DNA of 7,876 nucleotides from positions 1 to 7,876 of the forward strand of contig JACMKV010000389.1 of NCBI GenBank assembly GCA_014379915.1, written 5' to 3'. The translations under genes and the position numbers were made by a program. Below the pieces are notes generated by a model, which saw only the letters and a program-made list of their open reading frames with translations, was not told the origin of the DNA and made no database searches. This stretch comes from Burkholderiales bacterium. Its GTDB lineage: Bacteria > Pseudomonadota > Gammaproteobacteria > Burkholderiales > JACMKV01. The stretch's first letter is position 1. The number at the start of each line of letters is the position of its first letter. Shown piece after piece: positions 1-5,485 of the stretch.

Positions 1-124
1 GCGCGCGTTGCTGCGCTATATCAGCCGGCATGATTTCACCGTGTTCGCCTGGTATCGCATCGTGTTCGGCATCGTCGTTCTGATAACGGCTTACGGCGGC
101 ATCGTCGAGTGGACAGGCAGCTGA
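1..124 (+). CDS. uppP: Undecaprenyl-diphosphatase, C-terminal end (partial)
   Basis: Only the last 40 codons are present; the first complete codon is at base 2 and the stop is TGA 122-124. The translation contains RHDFTVFAWYRIVFG, followed by a hydrophobic stretch and a short polar tail. This resembles the last transmembrane helix region of the BacA/UppP family, where an HDF...YRI/L-hydrophobic pattern is characteristic. The family is an integral membrane enzyme that dephosphorylates undecaprenyl diphosphate to recycle the lipid carrier for peptidoglycan synthesis. The catalytic motifs lie upstream of the window and cannot be checked. The downstream transporter gene starts inside this gene, so the two are probably co-transcribed. 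The call rests on the C-terminal signature alone. Confidence 0.82.
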   Translation, partial: RALLRYISRHDFTVFAWYRIVFGIVVLITAYGGIVEWTGS

Positions 125-1452
125 AGCCGGAAGCGAAAGCCGCTAGCAATGACCGCTTCGCGAAAAGCCTTTCTCGATTGGCGGCGGGGCCGACTGCTCG
201 CTATCGCCTGCTCTTCGGCACGCCTGATCTGGCATCCGCCGTGCTCGCTTCGCTGGTCGGCCGCATTCCGATCAGCGTCACGGCCCTGGCAATTCTGCTG
301 TTCGTGCAGGCAAGATCCGGATCGTTCGCAATCGCCGGTGCGATCAGCGCGGCTTATGTGCTGGGCCTGGCTTGCGCTTCGCCGCTCGTCGGCAGGCTGG
401 TCGATCGCAGGGGGCCGCACGGAATCCTGATTGCGACCGCGCTGGTCTACCCGGCGGCATTGTTGTGGCTGATTGCGCTGGTCAGCAACAACACGCATCC
501 GGCCGGGTTGGCCTTGCTGGCCGCCTCGGCCGCCCTTGCCGGCGCTGCGCTGCCGCCGGTTACGGTTTGCATGCGGGCGCTGTTCCCGCAGATCCTGGCT
601 GATGATCAGTTGCTGCAAGCGGCCTACGCGCTCGATTCGGCGCTGGTCGAGATGATTTTTATTGCAGGCCCGATTCTGGTTGCGGGTTTTATCGCGCTGG
701 CCTATCCACAAGGGGCGTTGTATCTGAGCGCCACCTGCGGCGCAGCCGGCAGCATCATTTTTCTGCGCACCGCAGCCGTGCGGCGCTGGACGCTGCATGA
801 CGTTGAATCGAATCGAAGCCTGCTCGGGCCGCTGCGCAATCGGCAGCTGCTGACGTTGTTCGCCGCGACACTGCTTTATGCGGGCGCATTCGGCCTCTTC
901 GAAGTCGGGGTGACGGCGCTGGCCGCGAACCAGAATCGGCCATCGGCTGCCGGCTTGATCCTGGGCCTTGCCAGCATCGGCAGCACGGTGGGCGCGCTGG
1001 TGTACGGCAGCCGTGACTGGCAGCCCGCTGTCACCGGGCAATTTCTTGCGGCATTGGTCCTGATGGCTTTGGGCATCGCCGCGGTCGCGCCGATCACCAA
1101 TCTTTACTGGTTCGCGGCGATCGCCATCTTTACCTGCGCGCCGATGTCGGTCGCGCTCGCCGCCGAATCGACGCTGATCTCGCGGCTGGCGGAGCCTGCG
1201 ATGCTGACCGAAAGCTTTACCTGGATGGGAACGTTCCTGCTGACCGGCGTCAGCGCCGGCATTGCCGCCGGCGGCCTGCTCGTCGACAGACTCCCGCCGC
1301 TGTTCGTTTTTATTGCCGCTGCTGCTGTGACCAGCCTGGCCGCCTTGATCGCCTGGCTGTGTCTCGACCCGGTTCCGTCGGTCGACCCGGTTCCGTCGGC
1401 TTCGGCCCCGCTTTCCGAGGCGGCGAGATCAGTCGACAGCCCTCACTTTTGA
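109..1452 (+). CDS. MFS transporter, substrate unknown
   Basis: A 447-residue, strongly hydrophobic protein with roughly 11-12 predicted membrane helices in two halves. Residues 95-102, GRLVDRRG, match the MFS motif A in the cytoplasmic loop between helices 2 and 3. The central loop near residues 223-245 is polar (VRRWTLHDVESNRS). The total length fits 12-helix MFS carriers, and the family exports or imports small solutes using ion gradients. Nothing here fixes the substrate. The start taken is GTG 109, which overlaps the end of uppP by 16 bases and suggests translational coupling. The Shine-Dalgarno is weak, and TTG 178 is an alternative that removes only a polar leader. The C-terminal tail after the last helix is polar and contains a short DPVPS repeat. 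The stop (TGA 1450-1452) overlaps the end of the opposing rhodanese gene by 10 bases. Confidence 0.85.
   Translation: MDRQLKPEAKAASNDRFAKSLSRLAAGPTARYRLLFGTPDLASAVLASLVGRIPISVTALAILLFVQARSGSFAIAGAISAAYVLGLACASPLVGRLVDRRGPHGILIATALVYPAALLWLIALVSNNTHPAGLALLAASAALAGAALPPVTVCMRALFPQILADDQLLQAAYALDSALVEMIFIAGPILVAGFIALAYPQGALYLSATCGAAGSIIFLRTAAVRRWTLHDVESNRSLLGPLRNRQLLTLFAATLLYAGAFGLFEVGVTALAANQNRPSAAGLILGLASIGSTVGALVYGSRDWQPAVTGQFLAALVLMALGIAAVAPITNLYWFAAIAIFTCAPMSVALAAESTLISRLAEPAMLTESFTWMGTFLLTGVSAGIAAGGLLVDRLPPLFVFIAAAAVTSLAALIAWLCLDPVPSVDPVPSASAPLSEAARSVDSPHF
1366..1401 (+). repeat. Two-copy 18-base tandem repeat in the MFS gene tail
   Basis: Bases 1366-1383 and 1384-1401 are two adjacent 18-base units whose first 16 bases are identical (gacccggttccgtcgg). 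In frame they encode DPVPSV-DPVPSA, just after the last hydrophobic helix. The repeat keeps the frame and lies in a low-complexity, proline- and serine-rich cytoplasmic tail. It probably arose by slippage duplication and may vary in copy number between strains. Confidence 0.85.
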
Positions 1453-1895
1453 ACCCAGGGCAGGCCCGCTGTTTTCCAGCCGCCCTTGCTGCTGCGATGC
1501 CGATCGGCATCCTTGTCGCCTTCAAATCCTTCCAGCACATTATAGCAATCCGGGAAACCGGCTTCGGTCGCCGCCATCGCCGCATGGTGCGAACGTGCAC
1601 CGCTGCGGCACATGAACATGACCAGCGATTCCTTATCGACCTGCTGCCCCAATTCCTGCATGAAAACTTCGTTGGGCACCATACCCGGGTAACTCATCCA
1701 CTCGATTTCGACAGCGCCCGGAACGCGGCCGACCCAATCCCATTCGGCCTGGGTGCGGACGTCGACCAGCTTCGCGCCTGGCGCGTGCTGCATCAATTCG
1801 TAGGCCTCGCTTGGCAGTAATGCGCCTTCGTAAGGCAAGCTCATTTCTTTCGCGCGGTCTTGCGCGGCTTTCAGAATGCTGCTGATGGTACCCAT
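1443..1895 (-). CDS. Rhodanese-like domain protein (sulfurtransferase fold)
   Basis: A 150-residue, single-domain protein with no signal peptide, so likely cytoplasmic. The rhodanese features are in order: a substrate-domain start LVDVRTQAEW (43-52), GRVPGAVEIEW (56-66), and the active-site loop CRSGAR (96-101) with the persulfide-carrying cysteine at position 96. The C-terminus GWKTAGLPWVQ resembles a subgroup common in betaproteobacteria. Rhodaneses move sulfane sulfur from donors to acceptors; the donor and acceptor here cannot be read from the sequence. The start is ATG 1893-1895, preceded on the minus strand by GGGGGCGAG (about 1899-1907) at suitable spacing. It is transcribed away from glnA, and its upstream region overlaps the glnA nitrogen-control sites. 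Its 3' end overlaps the MFS gene tail to tail by 10 bases. Confidence 0.9.
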   Translation of the reverse strand: MGTISSILKAAQDRAKEMSLPYEGALLPSEAYELMQHAPGAKLVDVRTQAEWDWVGRVPGAVEIEWMSYPGMVPNEVFMQELGQQVDKESLVMFMCRSGARSHHAAMAATEAGFPDCYNVLEGFEGDKDADRHRSSKGGWKTAGLPWVQK

Positions 1896-1936
1896 ATTCT
1901 CGCCCCCGTTTTTTGAGCTGGATGTTTCGTTTTGCT

Positions 1937-1953
1937 TGCACCATGTTAATGCA
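1937..1953 (+). promoter_or_regulatory. NtrC binding site (distal, strong) for glnA
   Basis: The 17-base sequence TGCACCATGTTAATGCA fits the NtrC (NRI) dyad TGCACYA-N3-TGGTGCA. The left half-site is perfect and the right half differs at two positions, giving TGCA-N9-TGCA overall. Its centre is about 128 bases upstream of the expected start of the sigma-54 promoter at 2047-2062, where enhancer sites of glnA usually lie. Binding by the NtrC encoded at 5482-6939 is inferred. Confidence 0.75.
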
Positions 1954-1956
1954 TCG

Positions 1957-1975
1957 AGAGTGTGACTTGCACTCT
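1957..1975. repeat. Short inverted repeat between the two NtrC boxes
   Basis: AGAGTG (1957-1962) and CACTCT (1970-1975) are exact inverted copies separated by 7 bases. The right arm overlaps the proximal NtrC-like box. It may be an operator for another regulator or an accident of composition. It has no T-tract, so it is not a terminator. Confidence 0.4.
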
Positions 1976-1984
1976 TTTGGCGCG
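1968..1984 (+). promoter_or_regulatory. NtrC-like binding site (proximal, weaker) for glnA
   Basis: TGCACTCTTTTGGCGCG keeps much of the NtrC dyad: TGCAC in the left half and TGG-GC in the right half, with about two mismatches per half. Its centre lies 31 bases from that of the stronger site, about three helical turns. That places both on the same DNA face, as in the paired enhancer sites of enterobacterial glnA. The spacing is the main reason for calling this weaker match. Confidence 0.5.
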
Positions 1985-2046
1985 CCCTGAATCCGAATCG
2001 CGGATGCTAAGGACTTGTGGCAGAATGCGCTTTCCCTGCCCGGCAA

Positions 2047-2062
2047 TGGAACGCTTAATGCT
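2047..2062 (+). promoter_or_regulatory. Sigma-54 (RpoN) promoter of glnA
   Basis: TGGAACGCTTAATGCT matches the -24/-12 consensus TGGCACG-N4-TTGCW at 10 of 12 fixed positions. The essential GG (2048-2049) and GC (2060-2061) are exactly 10 bases apart. The predicted transcript starts near 2073, leaving a leader of about 60 bases before the glnA ATG. With the NtrC boxes about 97 and 128 bases upstream, this is the expected architecture for NtrC-activated glnA. Confidence 0.75.
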
Positions 2063-2122
2063 GTGGCAGTTCCGCGTTTAAGTTCCTCGTCTGAAAGTAG
2101 TTCGCCTTATTTGACCTTCAAG

Positions 2123-2128
2123 AAGGAG
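2123..2128 (+). promoter_or_regulatory. Ribosome binding site of glnA
   Basis: AAGGAG lies 6 bases before ATG 2135 and is the strongest Shine-Dalgarno in the window, as expected for a highly expressed gene. It fixes the glnA start. Confidence 0.85.
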
Positions 2129-2134
2129 TAAGAG

Positions 2135-3544
2135 ATGCCGGTAGCCGATGTTTTGAAAATGATCAAGGACAAGAAGGTCGAATTCGTCGATCTGCGTTTC
2201 ACCGATACGCGTGGCAAGGAACAGCACGTTACGGTCCCGGCGCGGCTGTTCGACAAGAGCAAATTCGAAGACGGTCATGCGTTCGATGGATCATCGATCG
2301 CAGGCTGGAAAGGCATACATGCCTCCGACATGCTGCTGATGCCCGATGCCGACGCTGCCTACATCGACCCGTTTCTCGCCGACACCACGCTGCTCGTCAC
2401 GTGCGACGTGGTCGAGCCGACCGATGGCAAAGGCTATGATCGCGATCCGCGCTCGATCGCCAAACGCGGCGAGGCGTATCTAAAATCGACCGGCATCGGC
2501 GACACCGCTTATTTCGGCCCCGAGCCCGAGTTTTTCATTTTCGACTCGGTACGCTGGAATGTCGATATGTCCGGCTGCTTCGTCAAGATCGAGTCCGAGG
2601 AAGCGCCGTGGTCTAGCGGCGAATCTTTCGAGCACGGCAACACCGGCCATCGTCCCGCCATCAAGGGCGGATACTTTCCGGTGCCGCCAGTCGATTCCCT
2701 GCAGGATATCCGCTCGGAAATGTGCCGCCGCCTCGAAGAAATGGGCGTCGAGGTCGAAGTCCATCACCACGAAGTCGGCGGCGCCGGCCAAAATGAAATC
2801 GGTACGCGCTTCGGCACACTGGTCAAACGCGCCGATGCCATGCAGCGGCTGAAATACGTCGTTCACAACGTCGCCCACACTTACGGCAAGACCGCCACTT
2901 TCATGCCGAAGCCGATTGTCGGCGACAACGGCTCGGGCATGCACGTGCATCAGTCGCTGTGGAAAGGCAGCAAGAATCTGTTTTCCGGAAACGGTTATGC
3001 CGGTTTGTCGGAGCTCGCCCTGTTTTACATCGGCGGCATCATCAAGCACGCGAGGGCGCTGAATGCCATCACCAATCCGGGCACCAATTCGTACAAGCGC
3101 CTGGTGCCGGGCTTCGAAGCGCCGATCAATCTCGCCTATTCCGCGCGCAACCGCTCGGCAGCCTGCCGCATTCCGTACGTCAGCAATCCGAAGTCGCGCC
3201 GCGTCGAAGTGCGCTTCCCGGATCCGACCGCGAATCCTTATTTCGCCTTCACGGCGATGATGATGGCCGGGCTCGACGGCATTCAGAACAAGATTCATCC
3301 CGGCGATCCGATCGACAAAAATCTGTACGATTTGCCGCCCGAAGAAGCCAAGGCGATCCCGCACGTCTGCTCGTCGCTGCAGCAGGCGCTCGAAAGCCTC
3401 GATCAGGACCGCGAATTCCTGACCCGCGGCGGCGTGTTTTCGGACGACATGCTCGACGGCTATCTCGAACTGAAAAACGAGGAGTTGACGCAGTTCATGA
3501 TGACCACGCACCCGATCGAATTTGCGATGTACTACAGCTTGTAA
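2135..3544 (+). CDS. glnA: Glutamine synthetase, type I (GSI-beta)
   Basis: GlnA makes glutamine from glutamate, ammonia and ATP; it is a cytoplasmic dodecamer and the entry point of ammonia assimilation. The length of 469 residues equals that of the enterobacterial enzyme. The N-terminal beta-grasp domain carries DGSSIAGW (51-58). The catalytic domain shows metal-ligand glutamates in GPEPEF (E130, E132), E213 and E221, the ATP-binding region ending GDNGSGMHVH (H270), the NRSA arginine (R340) and E358 in RRVEVRFPDP. NLYDLPPEE (397-405) is the adenylylation loop with Y398, so activity is probably controlled by GlnE. The next gene is separated by a strong terminator, so ntrBC would be expressed largely independently, unlike the enterobacterial glnA-ntrBC operon. 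The gene looks intact with all expected key residues. Confidence 0.98.
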   Translation: MPVADVLKMIKDKKVEFVDLRFTDTRGKEQHVTVPARLFDKSKFEDGHAFDGSSIAGWKGIHASDMLLMPDADAAYIDPFLADTTLLVTCDVVEPTDGKGYDRDPRSIAKRGEAYLKSTGIGDTAYFGPEPEFFIFDSVRWNVDMSGCFVKIESEEAPWSSGESFEHGNTGHRPAIKGGYFPVPPVDSLQDIRSEMCRRLEEMGVEVEVHHHEVGGAGQNEIGTRFGTLVKRADAMQRLKYVVHNVAHTYGKTATFMPKPIVGDNGSGMHVHQSLWKGSKNLFSGNGYAGLSELALFYIGGIIKHARALNAITNPGTNSYKRLVPGFEAPINLAYSARNRSAACRIPYVSNPKSRRVEVRFPDPTANPYFAFTAMMMAGLDGIQNKIHPGDPIDKNLYDLPPEEAKAIPHVCSSLQQALESLDQDREFLTRGGVFSDDMLDGYLELKNEELTQFMMTTHPIEFAMYYSL

Positions 3545-3556
3545 TCGAAAAAGAGC

Positions 3557-3586
3557 GGGCGGAATAGTTAATTCCGCCCTTTTTTT
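3557..3586 (+). terminator. Intrinsic terminator of glnA
   Basis: A perfect 9-base stem, GGGCGGAAT (3557-3565) paired with ATTCCGCCC (3571-3579), encloses a 5-base loop. Seven T residues follow at 3580-3586. It begins 12 bases after the glnA stop. Confidence 0.93.
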
Positions 3587-3644
3587 CGCGCATTTTTTTA
3601 ACCTCGCTCCCCTGATCCATGACGATGTGGGTCGCGGCGCTGAA

Positions 3645-3673
3645 TTGCCAAGCCGCACACCCTGGCTTAGACT
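3645..3673 (+). promoter_or_regulatory. Candidate sigma-70 promoter for the DUF4124 gene
   Basis: TTGCCA (3645-3650) and TAGACT (3668-3673) are separated by 17 bases, the ideal spacing. The match is 5 of 6 at -35 and 4 of 6 at -10. Transcription would start near 3680, giving a leader of about 65 bases. A promoter is needed here because the glnA terminator lies just upstream. Confidence 0.42.
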
Positions 3674-3745
3674 CGTTTGGTCAGCCTGCGTCAACGCCGC
3701 GAGGCATTGGCCGTTGCAGGCAGTACTTTAACGGGAGACCAAAAT

Positions 3746-4234
3746 ATGAAAAGCGATTCTTTGATTCTGCTCATCGCGACAGCGGTTGCCGGCGCACTGG
3801 CGGCTGGATCCGCGGCCGCTGAGACCTGCAAGTACGAGGACGCGTCGGGCAAAGTCACGTATTCCAACGTTGCGATCAAGGGCGCCAGGAAGATCCAGTG
3901 CTTCGAATCGCCGCCCGCGCCGCCCGCGGGCGCTGCCCGCCAGGCCAAGGTCGCGCCGACCGACGCCAACGTGCCAGGCCTGCCCAACGTCGATAGCGAC
4001 ACGCAAAAAAAACGCGACGCCGCGCGCCGCACAATCCTCGAATCGGAGCTTGTGCTCGAAGAAAAATTGCTCGCGGAATCGCAGCAGGCACTCACCGCAG
4101 GCGAGGCCGTGCGCCTCGGTGACGAAAAGAATTACCAGAAGTATCTCGACCGCATCCAGGAATTGAAGGACAACGTCGGCTTGCACGAGAAAAATGTCGC
4201 AGCGCTGAGGCAGGAGATCGCGAACATCAAATAG
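3746..4234 (+). CDS. Secreted DUF4124-type protein with C-terminal coiled coil
   Basis: A 162-residue protein of unknown function. Residues 1-25 form a signal peptide with a hydrophobic core (LILLIATAVAGALAA) and a likely signal-peptidase site after GSAAA. Residues 27-54 (TCKYEDASGKVTYSN through QC) match the start of the DUF4124 pattern, a small domain of periplasmic or envelope proteins. They hold the only two cysteines, C28 and C52, possibly a disulfide. A proline- and alanine-rich linker follows (56-80). Residues 86-162 are charged with heptad-like spacing and probably form a coiled coil. ATG 3746 is preferred over GTG 3677: GGGAGA (3733-3738) stands at the right distance, and the longer form would bury the signal peptide. 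Its own promoter and the glnA terminator make it a separate unit. A direct role in nitrogen control cannot be claimed. Confidence 0.8.
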   Translation: MKSDSLILLIATAVAGALAAGSAAAETCKYEDASGKVTYSNVAIKGARKIQCFESPPAPPAGAARQAKVAPTDANVPGLPNVDSDTQKKRDAARRTILESELVLEEKLLAESQQALTAGEAVRLGDEKNYQKYLDRIQELKDNVGLHEKNVAALRQEIANIK

Positions 4235-4250
4235 CTTCCGTACTCATCAT

Positions 4251-4286
4251 CCGAAACGGACGGTCGGTAGGCGCCGCCCGTTTCGG
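4251..4286. repeat. GC-rich inverted repeat between the DUF4124 gene and ntrB
   Basis: CCGAAACGGACGG (4251-4263) pairs with CCGCCCGTTTCGG (4274-4286) with one A-C mismatch, around a 10-base loop. There is no T-tract on either strand, so it is not a standard intrinsic terminator. Its centre is about 70 bases upstream of the expected ntrB transcript start. It could end or protect the DUF4124 mRNA, or be a binding site for a regulator of ntrBC. Confidence 0.7.
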
Positions 4287-4312
4287 AACGCCTCTCTCGG
4301 AGCAACATTCAA

Positions 4313-4328
4313 TGGCTTGCTTCTTGCT
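4313..4328 (+). promoter_or_regulatory. Sigma-54 (RpoN) promoter candidate for ntrBC
   Basis: TGGCTTGCTTCTTGCT matches TGGCACG-N4-TTGCW at 10 of 12 fixed positions, with GG (4314-4315) and GC (4326-4327) exactly 10 bases apart and a perfect TTGCT at -12. Transcription would begin near 4339, about 22 bases before the ntrB ATG. I found no clear TGCA-N9-TGCA NtrC box upstream. The nearest is a lone half-site like TGCACGA (about 4182-4188) within the DUF4124 gene, so the activator is uncertain. Confidence 0.6.
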
Positions 4329-4360
4329 GTGAAGCTGAGAGAACCCTCCGACACCAGCCT

Positions 4361-5485
4361 ATGCAGCCCGCCATAGCTTCCGCTTTTTTCCCCGGCCTCG
4401 AAGTACTTTCCACAGCAATCGTGCTTCTGGATGACGACCTCGTCATCCGTTATGCGAATCCGGCCGCGGAAACCCTGTTCGAAGTCAGCTGTAAAAGCAT
4501 CGTCGGCCAGCGTCTCGAACAGGTTTTCCCGTGCGACGGCGCGCTCGCTGCCATCATCCTGAATGCGCGGACCCAGGATTGCAGTTTTACCGAGCACGAC
4601 CTCACGCTTGGCCTCGCCAACCACGCGCTGCTGCACTTGAGCTGCACGTTCACGCCGTTCGAACTGCCGCACTGGCATGCGAGCGCGAACTGGCCTACGA
4701 GTTGGCGCGCGAATTGGCGTGGTCTGCTCGGCGAATTTCGCCCCATCACCCAGCAACTTAAAATCGCCCGCGAGGAACGCCTGCTCGATCAAAGCCAGTC
4801 CAACCGCGAATTGATGCGCAACCTCGCCCACGAGATCAAAAATCCGCTCGGTGGCATTCGCGGCGCAGCACAGTTGCTCGAACGCGAGCTTGGCCGCCCG
4901 CAATTGCGCGAGTACACGCAGGTCATCATCAAGGAATCGGATCGGCTGCAGGCGCTGATGGATAGACTGCTTGCGCCGCACCGGCCGCCGCAACTGGTCG
5001 AATTCAATATTCATGAAGCGCTCGAACGCGTGCGCAGCCTGATCCTGGCGGAGTCGCCGGAGCGCATTCGCATCGTCCGCGATTACGACATCAGCATTCC
5101 GCCGCTGCTGTGCGACCCGGAGCAGATCATCCAGGCGTTATTGAACATCGCGCGAAATGCGGCGCAAGCGATTGTTGGCGCCGGAACCATCACCCTGCGC
5201 AGCCGCGTGACCCGCCAGATCACGCTGGCGCGGATACGCTATCGACACGCGCTCGCGCTGCAGATAATCGACGATGGGCCCGGCATACCGGAAGCGATTC
5301 GGGACCGGATTTTCGATCCATTGATATCCGGGCGCGAAGGCGGCAGCGGCCTCGGGCTCACCGTCGCGCATACTTTTATCAACCAGCACCACGGCACGAT
5401 CGCGTTCGACAGCGCCCCTGGTTCGACGTGTTTCACCATCATGCTGCCGCTTGCGAAAAACAGAGAATCAAAAAGATTCACATGA
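4361..5485 (+). CDS. ntrB: Nitrogen regulation sensor histidine kinase NtrB
   Basis: NtrB (NRII, GlnL) is a cytoplasmic kinase/phosphatase that sets the phosphorylation of NtrC under control of PII protein. No membrane segment is seen in 374 residues. Residues 8-100 form the PAS domain (VLLDDDLVIRYANPAAE). The DHp helix has the phospho-acceptor in RNLAHEIKNPLGG (H157). The ATPase domain has the N box around N266 (NIARNAAQA), the G1 box DDGPGIP (304-310) and the G2 box GREGGSGLGL (324-333). The family-specific EERLLDQSQSNREL precedes the H box. An extra stretch of about 12 residues, rich in Asn-Trp, lies between PAS and DHp at about 109-121 and is encoded by a 12-base repeat. The start has a weak Shine-Dalgarno. 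The stop overlaps the ntrC start by 4 bases (ATGA), so the two are co-translated. Confidence 0.95.
   Translation: MQPAIASAFFPGLEVLSTAIVLLDDDLVIRYANPAAETLFEVSCKSIVGQRLEQVFPCDGALAAIILNARTQDCSFTEHDLTLGLANHALLHLSCTFTPFELPHWHASANWPTSWRANWRGLLGEFRPITQQLKIAREERLLDQSQSNRELMRNLAHEIKNPLGGIRGAAQLLERELGRPQLREYTQVIIKESDRLQALMDRLLAPHRPPQLVEFNIHEALERVRSLILAESPERIRIVRDYDISIPPLLCDPEQIIQALLNIARNAAQAIVGAGTITLRSRVTRQITLARIRYRHALALQIIDDGPGIPEAIRDRIFDPLISGREGGSGLGLTVAHTFINQHHGTIAFDSAPGSTCFTIMLPLAKNRESKRFT
4687..4722 (+). repeat. Imperfect 3 x 12-base tandem repeat within ntrB
   Basis: The units are gaactggcctac (4687-4698), gagttggcgcgc (4699-4710) and gaattggcgtgg (4711-4722), sharing GA-N-TGGC with changes in the last bases. 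In frame they give the four-residue pattern ANWP, TSWR, ANWR, ahead of the conserved GLLGEFRP. The reading frame is kept. Relative to NtrB proteins I remember, this adds about 12 residues to the PAS-DHp linker. Confidence 0.7.

Noticed and set aside
91..1041. 316-codon minus-strand frame opposite the MFS gene
   Set aside because: It is Arg/Gln-rich, low-complexity translation with no motif, and is explained as the mirror of the well-supported transporter gene.
2064..2080. TGGCAG at 2064 (and another at 2018) as the sigma-54 -24 element of glnA
   Set aside because: The bases 10 after GG are TT rather than GC in both cases, whereas the element at 2047-2062 has the exact spacing.
2480..3694. 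404-codon open frame antisense to glnA
   Set aside because: It runs opposite an unmistakable, full-length glnA and continues through the glnA terminator. GC-rich genes with strong third-position bias often leave the complementary frame open. The translation shows no recognisable domain.
3677..3745. Longer GTG start for the DUF4124 protein
   Set aside because: It would place 23 polar residues before a clear signal peptide, and a good Shine-Dalgarno precedes ATG 3746.
5110..5481. Upstream extension of the ntrC reading frame inside ntrB
   Set aside because: The extension translates to low-complexity Arg/Ala-rich sequence overlapping the ntrB ATPase domain. NtrC receiver homology begins right after ATG 5482.
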